Below the pieces are notes generated by a model that was not told the origin of the DNA, ran no database searches, and saw nothing but the letters and a program-made list of their open reading frames with translations. The position numbers and the translations under genes are program-made. Shown here piece by piece: positions 25,728 through 33,636 of a stretch of DNA of 43,760 nucleotides; position 1 is the stretch's first letter; every line of letters begins with the position of its first letter. Location: contig CAZFCK010000009.1 of NCBI GenBank assembly GCA_964517355.1, forward strand, positions 1 to 43,760, written 5' to 3'. This stretch comes from CAZFCK01 sp964517355. Lineage in GTDB: Bacteria > Desulfobacterota > Desulfovibrionia > Desulfovibrionales > Desulfovibrionaceae.

Positions 25728-26720
25728 TTACGAATTGTCTCCATCAAGCAGGTTCCCCAATCCTCCGAGAATGGAACCTTCGCCTTTGCTGCCGCCATGC
25801 TGCGGCGCCGCCTGCAACATGCGACCGGCAAGCCTGGAGAAGGGGAGCGATTGCAGCCAGATGTGCCCAGGACCACGCAAAGTGGCAAAAAACAATCCCT
25901 CCCCGCCGAAGAGAGAGGTTTTGATGTTGCCGGCTTGTTTGATATCGAAATCCACACTGTGCTCAAACGCCACCACGCAACCGGTGTCCACATGGATTGT
26001 TTCGCCGGGTTGCAGCTGGCGTTCCACGACAGTTCCTCCCGCATGGACGAACACCTGGCCGTCGCCTTCGAGTTTTTGCATGATAAAGCCTTCCCCGCCG
26101 AACAGACCGGTGAGGATGCGCTTTTGAAAATGGATGCCGATGGAGACGCCTTTGGCGGCGGCCAGAAAGCAGTCTTTCTGACACACCAGGTAGTTGCCCA
26201 CATTGGAAAGGCTCACGGGGATGATGTTTCCAGGGTAGGGCGCGCCAAAGGCCACATGGGCCTTGCCTTGCCCCGTATGGGTGAAAACGGTCATGAACAG
26301 GCTTTCACCGGTGAGCAGCCGCTTGCCGGCGCCGAGCAGTTTGTCCACAAAACCGCCTCCGGATGATGAACCGTCTCCAAAGATGGCTTCCATATGCACG
26401 TCGGGATGCTTATACATCATGGCGCCGGCTTCGGCCACCGCGCTTTCCCCAGGATCCAGCTCCACCTCAACGAATTGCATTTCGCTGCCGTAGATTTTGA
26501 AATCTATTTCATCGCAAGAGCGGGTGGTGGGAGGAGGCGGGGCCAGCATCTCGGATGCCCGGCCGCGGCTCAGCTCATCGATTTGCGAAATGGGCAGCCA
26601 TTCCGCGAATCCGGGGCGCCAGGCATAGCCGTTTGGATTGGCGGAAGCCTTGGAAACGGCTTCGGCAATATCCATGGGACCAAGCTGTTCGCCTTGGTAA
26701 CTCAGATACCACTGCATCAT
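25728..26720 (-). CDS. GYF_2-AIM24 family protein
   Basis: 330 residues from the ATG at 26720 (AAGGAG 8 bases upstream; GTG 26723 and ATG 26717 adjoin). Residues 1-50 are a GYF_2-like domain (WYLSYQGEQLGPMDIAEAV, GYAWRPGFAEWLPI). The rest is the AIM24/TIGR00266 beta-sandwich family: EAGAMMYKHPDVHMEA, LLTGESLFMTVFTHTG, YPGNIIPVSL, DTGCVVAFEHSVDFDI, LFGGEGLFFATLRGPGHIWLQSLPFSRLA. The ending is a short Gly/Ser-rich tail. The family's molecular role in bacteria is unknown. The GYF_2 fusion usually marks membrane-linked proteins, but no membrane segment is visible. It lies 26 bp downstream of the YebE-like gene, in one operon with it. Confidence 0.85.
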   Translation of the reverse strand: MMQWYLSYQGEQLGPMDIAEAVSKASANPNGYAWRPGFAEWLPISQIDELSRGRASEMLAPPPPTTRSCDEIDFKIYGSEMQFVEVELDPGESAVAEAGAMMYKHPDVHMEAIFGDGSSSGGGFVDKLLGAGKRLLTGESLFMTVFTHTGQGKAHVAFGAPYPGNIIPVSLSNVGNYLVCQKDCFLAAAKGVSIGIHFQKRILTGLFGGEGFIMQKLEGDGQVFVHAGGTVVERQLQPGETIHVDTGCVVAFEHSVDFDIKQAGNIKTSLFGGEGLFFATLRGPGHIWLQSLPFSRLAGRMLQAAPQHGGSKGEGSILGGLGNLLDGDNS

Positions 26721-26746
26721 CACGTCTTCTCCTTCTGTAGTCTACG

Positions 26747-27412
26747 TCAGGCGAGGCTCAAGTCTTTACGGATGCCTGCCGCGATGTCTTGATCGAGGGA
26801 CAGCAGTTCCTGCAACCGCTGTAGATGGCTTTCTTCGGCCTGCGTATCCACGACAATGGCCAAAAAAGACGCCGTGTATACCTGCTTTGCCAGGTCCGGC
26901 GTCTTGGCCTGCGCGGCAATGGCTTCCACAGGCCAAGGGGCATGAAGTTCCCGACGGATAAAGCTCTGTTCCTCGTCGGTAAGCCCTGCGCTTTGCAATC
27001 GGCCGAGGATACGGTTTTCTTCCTCCGTATCAAGAACGCCGTCCGCATGTGCCGCCGCAATCATGGCGCGGATAAGCAAGGTCGCGGTTTGCTGGTCCTC
27101 TTGAGACAGAGTTGGAGGCGCAGGAGGAGCCACGCGAGAGCCGGGAGGCGGCGGAGGAGGCGGAGGCGCGGCATGAGCGCCGCTTGCGCCCGGTCCGCCT
27201 TGCGGTACGCCGGGAGGGGGCGTGATTGTCTGCTGCGGCGCTTGATGCGGCTGCGGGGCGGAGCGTTGCTGTAGAAAATGTTCGGCCGCCGCCATGGCCA
27301 CGCCAAGCACGCCCATGCCGACGACGGCCTTGGTGCCGAACTGTGAACCCAGGTTGCCTTTTCCCAGGGAATTGCCAAGCAATCCCCCCAGGAGTTTACC
27401 GGCATCTATCAT
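26747..27412 (-). CDS. DUF533/YebE-like protein with TerB-type domain
   Basis: 221 residues from the ATG at 27412, which has AGGAGG 4 bases upstream; the open frame runs to 27493 without a better start. The N-terminus is Gly-rich with a hydrophobic segment (GTKAVVGMGVLGVAMAAAEHFL). A Pro-rich linker with eight consecutive prolines follows (about 85-115). The C-terminal ~110 residues are TerB-like, with acidic motifs ADGVLDTEEENRILGRL typical of the DUF533 family. Function is unknown; the layout suggests a membrane-attached protein with a cytoplasmic helical domain. First gene of the pair with the AIM24-type gene. Confidence 0.78.
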   Translation of the reverse strand: MIDAGKLLGGLLGNSLGKGNLGSQFGTKAVVGMGVLGVAMAAAEHFLQQRSAPQPHQAPQQTITPPPGVPQGGPGASGAHAAPPPPPPPPGSRVAPPAPPTLSQEDQQTATLLIRAMIAAAHADGVLDTEEENRILGRLQSAGLTDEEQSFIRRELHAPWPVEAIAAQAKTPDLAKQVYTASFLAIVVDTQAEESHLQRLQELLSLDQDIAAGIRKDLSLA

Positions 27413-27657
27413 GAAGCCTCCTGCATCAAGGGCCAAAAGGCGGCCCGTGGCTGTTTTCCACCATTCTATATTCCGACGTACGCGGTTAGTCAAATGAAAT
27501 TCGGTAGATGCTTAGAGTGTGCGAAGATGCCGTATCGGGATTTGCGGGAACTGACCGGAGGCCGGACGATCTCTTGGAGAAACATGACCGGACGCAACAA
27601 ATTGGTTGTGAATTGGACACGGCTTTCAAGAGAGGGCAACGGAGGATGTATAACCAG

Positions 27658-27692
27658 AAGGGGAAGAACCTCTTTTTCTGGTTCTTCCCCTT
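27658..27692. terminator. Perfect 13-bp hairpin, possible terminator
   Basis: AAGGGGAAGAACC (27658-27670) pairs with GGTTCTTCCCCTT (27680-27692) around TCTTTTTCT. No gene ends just upstream on either strand: glpK ends 361 bp away on the minus strand. It directly precedes the family B repeat and may be part of it. Confidence 0.4.
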
Positions 27693-27708
27693 GGAAATGC
27701 AGCGTCAA

Positions 27709-27735
27709 CGCATTTTCGCCTTGAAACAAGGCTTG
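27709..27735 (+). repeat. Intergenic repeat B, copy 1 (partial)
   Basis: CGCATTTTCGCC followed by TTGAAACAAGGCTTG. The core holds a GCCTTG-AAA-CAAGGC inverted repeat. It lacks the CTCCTGAAACAA end seen in the other copies. Confidence 0.7.
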
Positions 27736-27844
27736 CAAATTTTTCAAATAACTACATAAGAGCATATAAACCTTTTCAAGGTTTTTATGCCCAAGAGCAT
27801 TTTGACTTTGAAATTGCTCTGCCTCAGGCGGCTTAATAACCTAT

Positions 27845-28013
27845 ACGACTTTCGGACTTAATAAAAAAGTATAAAGTCGCGGGCTTTCGCGCCCGCACGA
27901 CGACCAGGGGAGGCCCCTGGACGCCGGAAAAAGGACAATAAAATTCTTATTTTTTTCACAAATACAGACTGTTATGGCATACGTTCTGCTCAGAGAATCG
28001 AGTAACCTACTTG
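27845..28013 (+). repeat. Structured intergenic repeat A, copy 2
   Basis: Order: ACGACTTTCGGACT box (27845-27858), hairpin GCGGGC/GCCCGC (27879-27896), CACGACGA, hairpin CCAGGGG/CCCCTGG (27904-27920), ACGCCGGAAAAA, then an AT-rich part that still aligns with copy 3 to about 28013. It lies just downstream of the glpK stop. Confidence 0.8.
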
Positions 28014-28052
28014 AAAAAGTTCTTAAGAACCTCATCTTAAAGTGATTATGCT

Positions 28053-29564
28053 TTAATCCACCCAGTCCAGGGTACGTTCCACGGCTTTTTTCCATCCCGC
28101 ATACCCCTGTTCCCGCTGTGTGGTGGACATTTTGGGTTCCCAGACCTTATCCACCGCCCATTTTTCACGCAGTTCGTCGAGGCCGGACCAGAAACCCACG
28201 GCCAGACCTGCGGCATAGGCCGCTCCAAGACAGGTTGTTTCGGAAATCAAGGGCCGCACCACCGGCACGTTGAGCACATCCGCCTGGAATTGCATCAAGA
28301 GATTGTTTTCCACCATGCCGCCGTCAACTTTGAGTTTGCGCAAATCCACTCCCGAGTCTTTGTTCATGGCTTCAACAATGTCTTTGGCCTGGTAGGCGTT
28401 GGCTTCGAGAACGGCGCGGGCCAGATGCCGCTTGTCCGCGTACCTTGTCAGCCCCACGATCACGCCCCTGGCGTCGGATCGCCAGTATGGGGCGAAGAGC
28501 CCTTGAAAAGCGGGCACACAATACACGCCACCCGTATCATCCACTTGTGCCGCGAGGTCTTCGATTTCCGGAGCGGAGGAGATAATGCCCAGATTATCGC
28601 GGAACCACTGCACAAGCGCGCCGGCAATAGCTATGGAGCCCTCCAGGCAATAGACCGGCTTGTGGCCACTGAACTGGTAGGCGATGGTCGTGATCAAGCC
28701 GTGGTTGGAGACCACGGGCTTCTCTCCGGTGTTCAACAGCAGAAAACAGCCGGTTCCGTAAGTGTTTTTTGCCTCCCCCACATTGAAGCACGTTTGCCCC
28801 ACCAATGCGGCTTGTTGATCGCCGAGTGCGCCACATACGGGAACACGCGAACCAAGGGGGCCGTCTTCCAGAGTCGGACCCCAGGAATCGCTGTCGCTGG
28901 AGGGCACGATGCGCGGCAGGCCTTGGCGGCTCAATCCCAGGATATCCAGGATTTCATCGTCCCAGTCCAAGGTATGCAGGTTCATGAGCATGGTGCGGCT
29001 GGCGTTGGTCACGTCCGTGATGTGCGCGCCTCCTTTGGCGCCGCCGGTGAGATTCCAGATGATCCAGGTTTCCATGGTCCCCATGAGGGCGTCGCCTCTG
29101 GCCACAGCGGCTCGCGCGTCAGGCACGTTGTCCAAAATCCACTTGATTTTCGGACCACTGAAATATGTTGCGATGGGTAGCCCTGTTTTACTGCGGAAAC
29201 GGTCTTGCCCCCCATTTTCCATGAGCTGTTTGCAAATGTGATGCGTGCGCGTGCATTGCCAGACAATGGCGTTATAAAAGGGTTTGCCGGTGTTGCGGTC
29301 CCAGATGCAAATGGTTTCCCGCTGGTTGGTGATGCCGATGGCGGCGAGGTCCTTTCCAGTGAGACCGGCTTTGTGCAGCGCGCCTTTGATCACGGACTGG
29401 GTGTTTTCCCATATTTCCATGGGATCGTGCTCAACCCAGCCGGGTTGGGGAAAGATCTGTCGGTGTTCCTGTTGATCCATGGATACGATACGGCCGGCGT
29501 TGTCGAAGATGATGAAACGGCTGCTTGTGGTGCCTTGATCGACCGCTCCAATATACTGTGCCAT
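28053..29564 (-). CDS. glpK: Glycerol kinase
   Basis: 503 residues from the ATG at 29564 (AAAGGAGG 6 bases upstream; the frame continues to 29591). It phosphorylates glycerol to sn-glycerol 3-phosphate with ATP. FGGY-family marks: YIGAVDQGTTSSRFIIFD at the start, QQEHRQIFPQPGWVEHDP, ITNQRETICIWDRNTGKP, NAIVWQC, GDQQAALVGQ, KNTYGTGCFLLLNTG, GLFAPYWRSDARG and KVDGGMVENNLLMQFQADVL. Last gene of the glp operon, 44 bp after the HdrB-like gene, so uptake-linked phosphorylation and dehydrogenation are made together. Confidence 0.97.
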   Translation of the reverse strand: MAQYIGAVDQGTTSSRFIIFDNAGRIVSMDQQEHRQIFPQPGWVEHDPMEIWENTQSVIKGALHKAGLTGKDLAAIGITNQRETICIWDRNTGKPFYNAIVWQCTRTHHICKQLMENGGQDRFRSKTGLPIATYFSGPKIKWILDNVPDARAAVARGDALMGTMETWIIWNLTGGAKGGAHITDVTNASRTMLMNLHTLDWDDEILDILGLSRQGLPRIVPSSDSDSWGPTLEDGPLGSRVPVCGALGDQQAALVGQTCFNVGEAKNTYGTGCFLLLNTGEKPVVSNHGLITTIAYQFSGHKPVYCLEGSIAIAGALVQWFRDNLGIISSAPEIEDLAAQVDDTGGVYCVPAFQGLFAPYWRSDARGVIVGLTRYADKRHLARAVLEANAYQAKDIVEAMNKDSGVDLRKLKVDGGMVENNLLMQFQADVLNVPVVRPLISETTCLGAAYAAGLAVGFWSGLDELREKWAVDKVWEPKMSTTQREQGYAGWKKAVERTLDWVD

Positions 29565-29608
29565 GGTCTGCCTCCTTTGCGGCGGGGACACGCTCGATGA
29601 TAGGGGAA

Positions 29609-30511
29609 TTATTCTACGGCATGCGCCATATGTTCAATCTTGTTTACCGGAGGACGTTCGGCTGTGGCAATTGCAATCGCCGGAGCATGAGCATTTTTAT
29701 CAATGCCGAGCTCCAAGGGGGATAAGCCCAGGCTCAAACCAAGCAATTGGGGAAAGAGCAAGGCCGGGGGCGCCGGCTTCAGCGCCTTCTGATCCGGAAG
29801 TTTTTCGCGCAGCACATCGAATTGCAGCTGGCAATAAGTGCAAGCGGTGCAAAGTATCTGCGCTCCGGAATTGGCTGCATCGACGAGTTTCCGATGCGCC
29901 AGCTTCCCGGCGAGATCGTCGTTTTTCCCCCACAAGGGATTGCCGCAGCATTCCAGACGGAGGGGCCAGGAAACGGTTTCGGCGCCCGTGGCCTGGATTA
30001 GGCGTTCAAACAGCGTGGGAGCCAGGGGATTGTCGAAGCGTGTGACATAACCCGGGCGCAAGGCGTGGCATCCATAGTGTGCGGCGACACGCACCCCTTC
30101 GAGAGGGCGTGTGACAGCGGATTTGATACGCCCGGCATCGTCCAGGGCCGTGAGCAGATGCACCACCTGCATCTGATCGGGCCAGGGCAGCCCCTCTTTG
30201 CGGAGCTTGCCGCGGACCGTGGCGCGCAAATCCGCATTTTCCCGCAACCAGTACATGGCGTGACTCAGATTGCCGAAGCAGCATTTGCACGGTGTAAGCA
30301 GGGGCAATCTTTTGCGCGCCGCAAGAGCGAAATTTCTGGCAGCTGCGAAAATGGAGGCCTCGAAACTGATGTGCCGGGCCGGATACCCGCAGCAATTGAA
30401 CTCCAGATCCACCAGTTCAATACCAAACAACTCGCACACCGCCCGTGTGGCCTGACCGTATTGGGGCAAATGCCAGGGGATTTTACAGCCTGGGAAATAG
30501 GCGTATTTCAC
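29609..30511 (-). CDS. HdrB-like CCG-domain protein of the glycerol operon
   Basis: 300 residues with two CCG domains: FPGCKIPWH, NCCGYPA and CKCCFGNL; then HYGCHALRP, ECCGNPL and CTYCQLQFD. This is the HdrB layout, expected to hold two Cys-ligated [4Fe-4S] clusters. It overlaps the upstream membrane HdrC fusion by 4 bp and is followed by glpK. In Escherichia coli the membrane electron acceptor of GlpAB is GlpC, which joins ferredoxin and CCG parts in one chain; here this protein plus the upstream gene appear to take that place. The final acceptor could be quinone, a cytochrome or a disulfide. Confidence 0.88.
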   Translation of the reverse strand: MKYAYFPGCKIPWHLPQYGQATRAVCELFGIELVDLEFNCCGYPARHISFEASIFAAARNFALAARKRLPLLTPCKCCFGNLSHAMYWLRENADLRATVRGKLRKEGLPWPDQMQVVHLLTALDDAGRIKSAVTRPLEGVRVAAHYGCHALRPGYVTRFDNPLAPTLFERLIQATGAETVSWPLRLECCGNPLWGKNDDLAGKLAHRKLVDAANSGAQILCTACTYCQLQFDVLREKLPDQKALKPAPPALLFPQLLGLSLGLSPLELGIDKNAHAPAIAIATAERPPVNKIEHMAHAVE

Positions 30512-32199
30512 GGTTCCGTTCTCCTGCCGGGGCGCGGCGGGCTCCAGCCGTCGCGCAACCGATCCGCCGCGATGTTGCGCAATTCGTAGAGCACGTCTGC
30601 TACCTTAATGCCTTGGGGGCAGTTTTCCTGACATTTGTAACACGTCACGCAACTCCAGACCATGCGGGAGCCCAGGGCCAGGTCTTTGAGCCCCATGCGC
30701 AACAGGTTCATGATTTGTTGGGGCGTCAAATCCAATTCCTGAACAGGATCGTCGGCCACGGCCACCACCGGGCAGACGCTTGTGCACGTGGTGCACTGAA
30801 TACACGCCCAGAATGATTCGCGATGATCGGTTAAATTGACGCTATGCTGGAACTGCGGGGGCGCTTGGGGGAAATCCTTGAAAATCGCCGCCCATTCCGA
30901 GGCAGTGCGGCGCACCATCAATCCATGGGGTTCAGCCTGCTCGCGGGCCGCGAGATCCTGCTTCGACGCCAGCCAGAGATCCTGCAACCCGATATGCGAG
31001 GGGCAAACCTCGGTGCAGCGCAAACATTCCGTGCAGATGAAACAGCCCTCGGCAAAAGGGGCCAGATCGCGGCCATCCATCTCCCCCAAGGCCACGCGGC
31101 GCAACGTGCGCAATTTTTCGGAAGGCAGGATATCGGGATTGCCCAGGGCCGTGAAAATGGGTGCCACGCTGCAATGCAGACTGCACGCGCCGCAATGCGT
31201 GCAGGCGTCGATGCCCAGGGCGCGCTCAAAAGCGGGGAGTTTCTCGCTTGCGGCGCTTTGGCGGACATTTTCCTTTGTGGAGCGTGCGAGAAGATTCAGC
31301 GGTGTTGTCAACAGATGGAAAAATTTGCTGAAAGGAATGCACGCCAGGCCGATGAAAGTAAGCAGGATATGCACATACCACAGCACCAGGTCGGCGCGCA
31401 GGGCGTCCAGGGCCGGAGCCGCGTTGCGCAGGCTTTGCGCAAGGGGGTAGGAAAGAAACGCGGATTGCGTGGGAGAATGACAGGAGGCGCAGGACGATTC
31501 ATTCACCTCCGTTCCCAACTCTACGAGGTCGGGCCTTTTTTCCAGACCGGAAAACACAACGCCGTATTCCGCGGACCAAAAATTCTGCAAGGCGAGATAC
31601 TCTTCCTGCTCCGGCATGGGGTAATACTCTTCCACCATCTCGTCGAACACGCTTGGCGAAAGCATTTTCACAGCCTCTAGCGCGAATCCGCTGCAAATGA
31701 CGCCGCTGATGAGAGCCAGAGCGAACCAGTCCTGAGCCTTGCTCACGCGGCGTAAGGAACGCAGACACATGCGGCGAATCGCGGCGGCGAGCGTTCCGGC
31801 CAGGACCAGGGCCCCAAGAAAATTACGGAGAAATTGATAGGGATTCAGCGTGGGCTCATAGCCCGGCAGCAAATCGTATGAGATGACGCCGTCCATGGCG
31901 TGAAACAACACGAGGAGTACGAATCCGAAATAGATTGAAAAGTGGATCAGCCACCGCATGCGGCTTTGACGCGCCAGATGGAGTTGCAACAGGACATTTG
32001 CCCCCAGAGCCTGGAGCCCCGCCTTGAGCGTGGAGATGCGGACACCGTTCCGCATGGCCGATAGGCTGCGGCGCAGACGCACGGGCCAGGGGGGGCATGG
32101 CTTGCGGACGCATAACCGCGACCACTGCCGCAGCCGCCAGATGAGTCCGCCTACGCATACCGCCAGGCTTAAGGCCAATGTCGTGTTGAACATGCTCAT
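30508..32199 (-). CDS. Membrane HdrE/DsrM-like cytochrome b - cytochrome c - HdrC fusion
   Basis: 563 residues. N-terminal membrane part with about five hydrophobic segments and four His suited to b-heme ligation (H86, H100, H277, H295), similar to NarI/HdrE/DsrM. Between segments lies a loop with one c-type heme motif, CASCH (237-241). After residue 330 follow four 4Fe-4S motifs in two HdrC-like sets: CTHCGACSLHC (333-343), CFICTECLRCTEVCP (386-400), CIQCTTCTSVCP (466-477) and CVTCYKCQENCP (517-528). It probably carries electrons from soluble GlpAB/HdrB to or from the membrane quinone pool or periplasmic cytochromes. It lies between glpB and hdrB in the glp operon. One gene covering heme b, heme c and a doubled HdrC is an unusual fusion. 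Confidence 0.88.
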   Translation of the reverse strand: MSMFNTTLALSLAVCVGGLIWRLRQWSRLCVRKPCPPWPVRLRRSLSAMRNGVRISTLKAGLQALGANVLLQLHLARQSRMRWLIHFSIYFGFVLLVLFHAMDGVISYDLLPGYEPTLNPYQFLRNFLGALVLAGTLAAAIRRMCLRSLRRVSKAQDWFALALISGVICSGFALEAVKMLSPSVFDEMVEEYYPMPEQEEYLALQNFWSAEYGVVFSGLEKRPDLVELGTEVNESSCASCHSPTQSAFLSYPLAQSLRNAAPALDALRADLVLWYVHILLTFIGLACIPFSKFFHLLTTPLNLLARSTKENVRQSAASEKLPAFERALGIDACTHCGACSLHCSVAPIFTALGNPDILPSEKLRTLRRVALGEMDGRDLAPFAEGCFICTECLRCTEVCPSHIGLQDLWLASKQDLAAREQAEPHGLMVRRTASEWAAIFKDFPQAPPQFQHSVNLTDHRESFWACIQCTTCTSVCPVVAVADDPVQELDLTPQQIMNLLRMGLKDLALGSRMVWSCVTCYKCQENCPQGIKVADVLYELRNIAADRLRDGWSPPRPGRRTEP

Positions 32200-32207
32200 G
32201 TATTATC

Positions 32208-32300
32208 TCAATAGGTACGGGGTGCCTGCTTATTTATGCGGGGCGCATCCTTTGCCAAGGAATCCCGCCGGAAGATCGTTTCCAAAAACATTGTCGCCAT
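32208..32300 (-). CDS. Candidate 30-residue small protein between glpB and the HdrE fusion
   Basis: ATG at 32300 with a strong GAGGAGAGGAG site just upstream, 30 codons, stop TGA at 32208. The product begins MATMFLETIFRRDSLAKD and is basic; no known motif. It lies 10 bp after the glpB stop, and its stop is 8 bases before the next gene's start, whose own ribosome site is weak. It may be a real subunit or a leader that couples translation of the next gene. Confidence 0.45.
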   Translation of the reverse strand: MATMFLETIFRRDSLAKDAPRINKQAPRTY

Positions 32301-32310
32301 GCTCCTCTCC

Positions 32311-33630
32311 TCATGGGGCGGTTTTTTCGAGAACATGAGCGCATACTCCCTGCACGGCAGCGTAAGCCGTGGCAATGGCCAGCCCTGCCCCGCATTTCAT
32401 GCGCATCCAATCCTGGTGCGCTAAAATGGACCCCGCGGCGAACACGTTGCCGGCGAAAACAGGTTTGCCGTTGGCGCCTAAGGCACGCAGCATGGCGTCG
32501 GTTTCCAGGCCGCTACGATTCACGGCGTGTCCTTTGGCGCTGAAAAAATCCGTTTCGTGCCAATGTTCGCGGCTTTCGGGCTGGTGAACGGGAAGTCCCA
32601 TGAGCGGCTCGGTGATGCGGTTGCGGTCGGCCCGCAGGCCTTTGCCGAAAAACCGTCCGCCTGCGTGAATGGCGGCTTTGGCGACAATACTGTGTTCGCT
32701 TTCCGGACAAGTACGGTCGTTGGCCGCGCCTTGTCCCATAATCTGAAAGCGGATTCCGCCGTTGGGGAGCGAAGCGCAGCTATGGGCCATTTTTTGCGAA
32801 AGCACAGTCACTCCCATTTTCGGGAGGTGGTGTTCAAAACTCGCGCGTAGCCGCAATCCCGCCAAAGAGGGCGGTAGGGTCGGAATTTCGAAAATTTTAG
32901 CGCCCAACAGCGTTTCAATGGTCTGTTGTATGGGGTTGGCGCCATACAGTCCCAGTGCGGAAGGAAAGCCGACATACTGCGCCCCTTTGAGGTGCGGCTT
33001 CACAGCCAGCGCAAGGGCTTGCACAAGATCGGCGTCGTTGAGTGACATGGCGAGATGCTCCACATAGAGTTCGCCGCGAAACCGGGGAAAAGGGAGCTGC
33101 ACGCTACGCAGGTCTGGCCAGTGTTGTTTCTGGACCTCGGCGATTTGGCGGCTGCTGAAGCCTTTGAGCCCTTTGAAACCCACAATAAGTGTTGGGGCTT
33201 TGTGCTCCAGGGCCGCGACGCCGTGCCACATGCTGCGCGGAACGCGGAATGTGCGCTTGATGGTTCCGGCCGGCGTGAGCATGCGCACATTCTCGGCCCC
33301 ACCAACGTAGGGAAGGTCCATCAGGGCGAGACCATCGCAAAATTCGTCCATGGCGGCCTGGATGCGTTCCTTACCCACCAGAGCGTAAGGGTGTTGCGGC
33401 TCGTCGGCGACCAGGGCGTCCAAGGCGTCCCACGGATTGTCCCAGACTTTTTTCTCGGCCACAGGGTGCACGGCCAGCAAATCAAGGGGACCGCTGCTGA
33501 AGTCAATGCCTCCCACCGATCCGCAGATAACGGTCGCAACGCCCCGCTTGGCGGCGAAAAGCGCCGCAGCCATGCCGGCCATGCCCGCGCCGATGATAAA
33601 CAGGTCGCACCGCGTTTCATTGGTACGCAC
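32311..33630 (-). CDS. glpB: Anaerobic glycerol-3-phosphate dehydrogenase subunit B
   Basis: 439 residues from a GTG at 33630; the GAGGTGA ribosome site overlaps the glpA stop and no closer ATG exists. GlpB is the FMN/FAD-like second subunit of the anaerobic dehydrogenase. Seen: nucleotide-binding DLFIIGAGMAGMAAALFA, GGIDFSSGPLDLLAVHP, FPRFRGELYVEHLA and a C-terminal VFAAGSILAHQDW and CGAGLAIATAYAAVQG. It lies 6 bp after glpA in the same operon and converts electrons from GlpA to the membrane part. Confidence 0.92.
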   Translation of the reverse strand: MRTNETRCDLFIIGAGMAGMAAALFAAKRGVATVICGSVGGIDFSSGPLDLLAVHPVAEKKVWDNPWDALDALVADEPQHPYALVGKERIQAAMDEFCDGLALMDLPYVGGAENVRMLTPAGTIKRTFRVPRSMWHGVAALEHKAPTLIVGFKGLKGFSSRQIAEVQKQHWPDLRSVQLPFPRFRGELYVEHLAMSLNDADLVQALALAVKPHLKGAQYVGFPSALGLYGANPIQQTIETLLGAKIFEIPTLPPSLAGLRLRASFEHHLPKMGVTVLSQKMAHSCASLPNGGIRFQIMGQGAANDRTCPESEHSIVAKAAIHAGGRFFGKGLRADRNRITEPLMGLPVHQPESREHWHETDFFSAKGHAVNRSGLETDAMLRALGANGKPVFAGNVFAAGSILAHQDWMRMKCGAGLAIATAYAAVQGVCAHVLEKTAP

Positions 33631-33636
33631 GGCCGG

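Larger units (their letters stand above)
27413..28052. other. 640-bp intergenic region holding repeats and hairpins
   Basis: No gene is supported here. It holds a perfect 13-bp hairpin at 27658-27692, a family B repeat at 27709-27735, an AGAGCAT box at 27759-27765 that recurs in other family B sites, and the family A repeat at 27845-28013. The short open frames across it lack ribosome sites and recognisable motifs. Confidence 0.6.

Noticed and set aside
27494..27765. Small open frames on both strands around the 27658 hairpin
   Set aside because: They run through a perfect inverted repeat and repeat B, with no ribosome sites.
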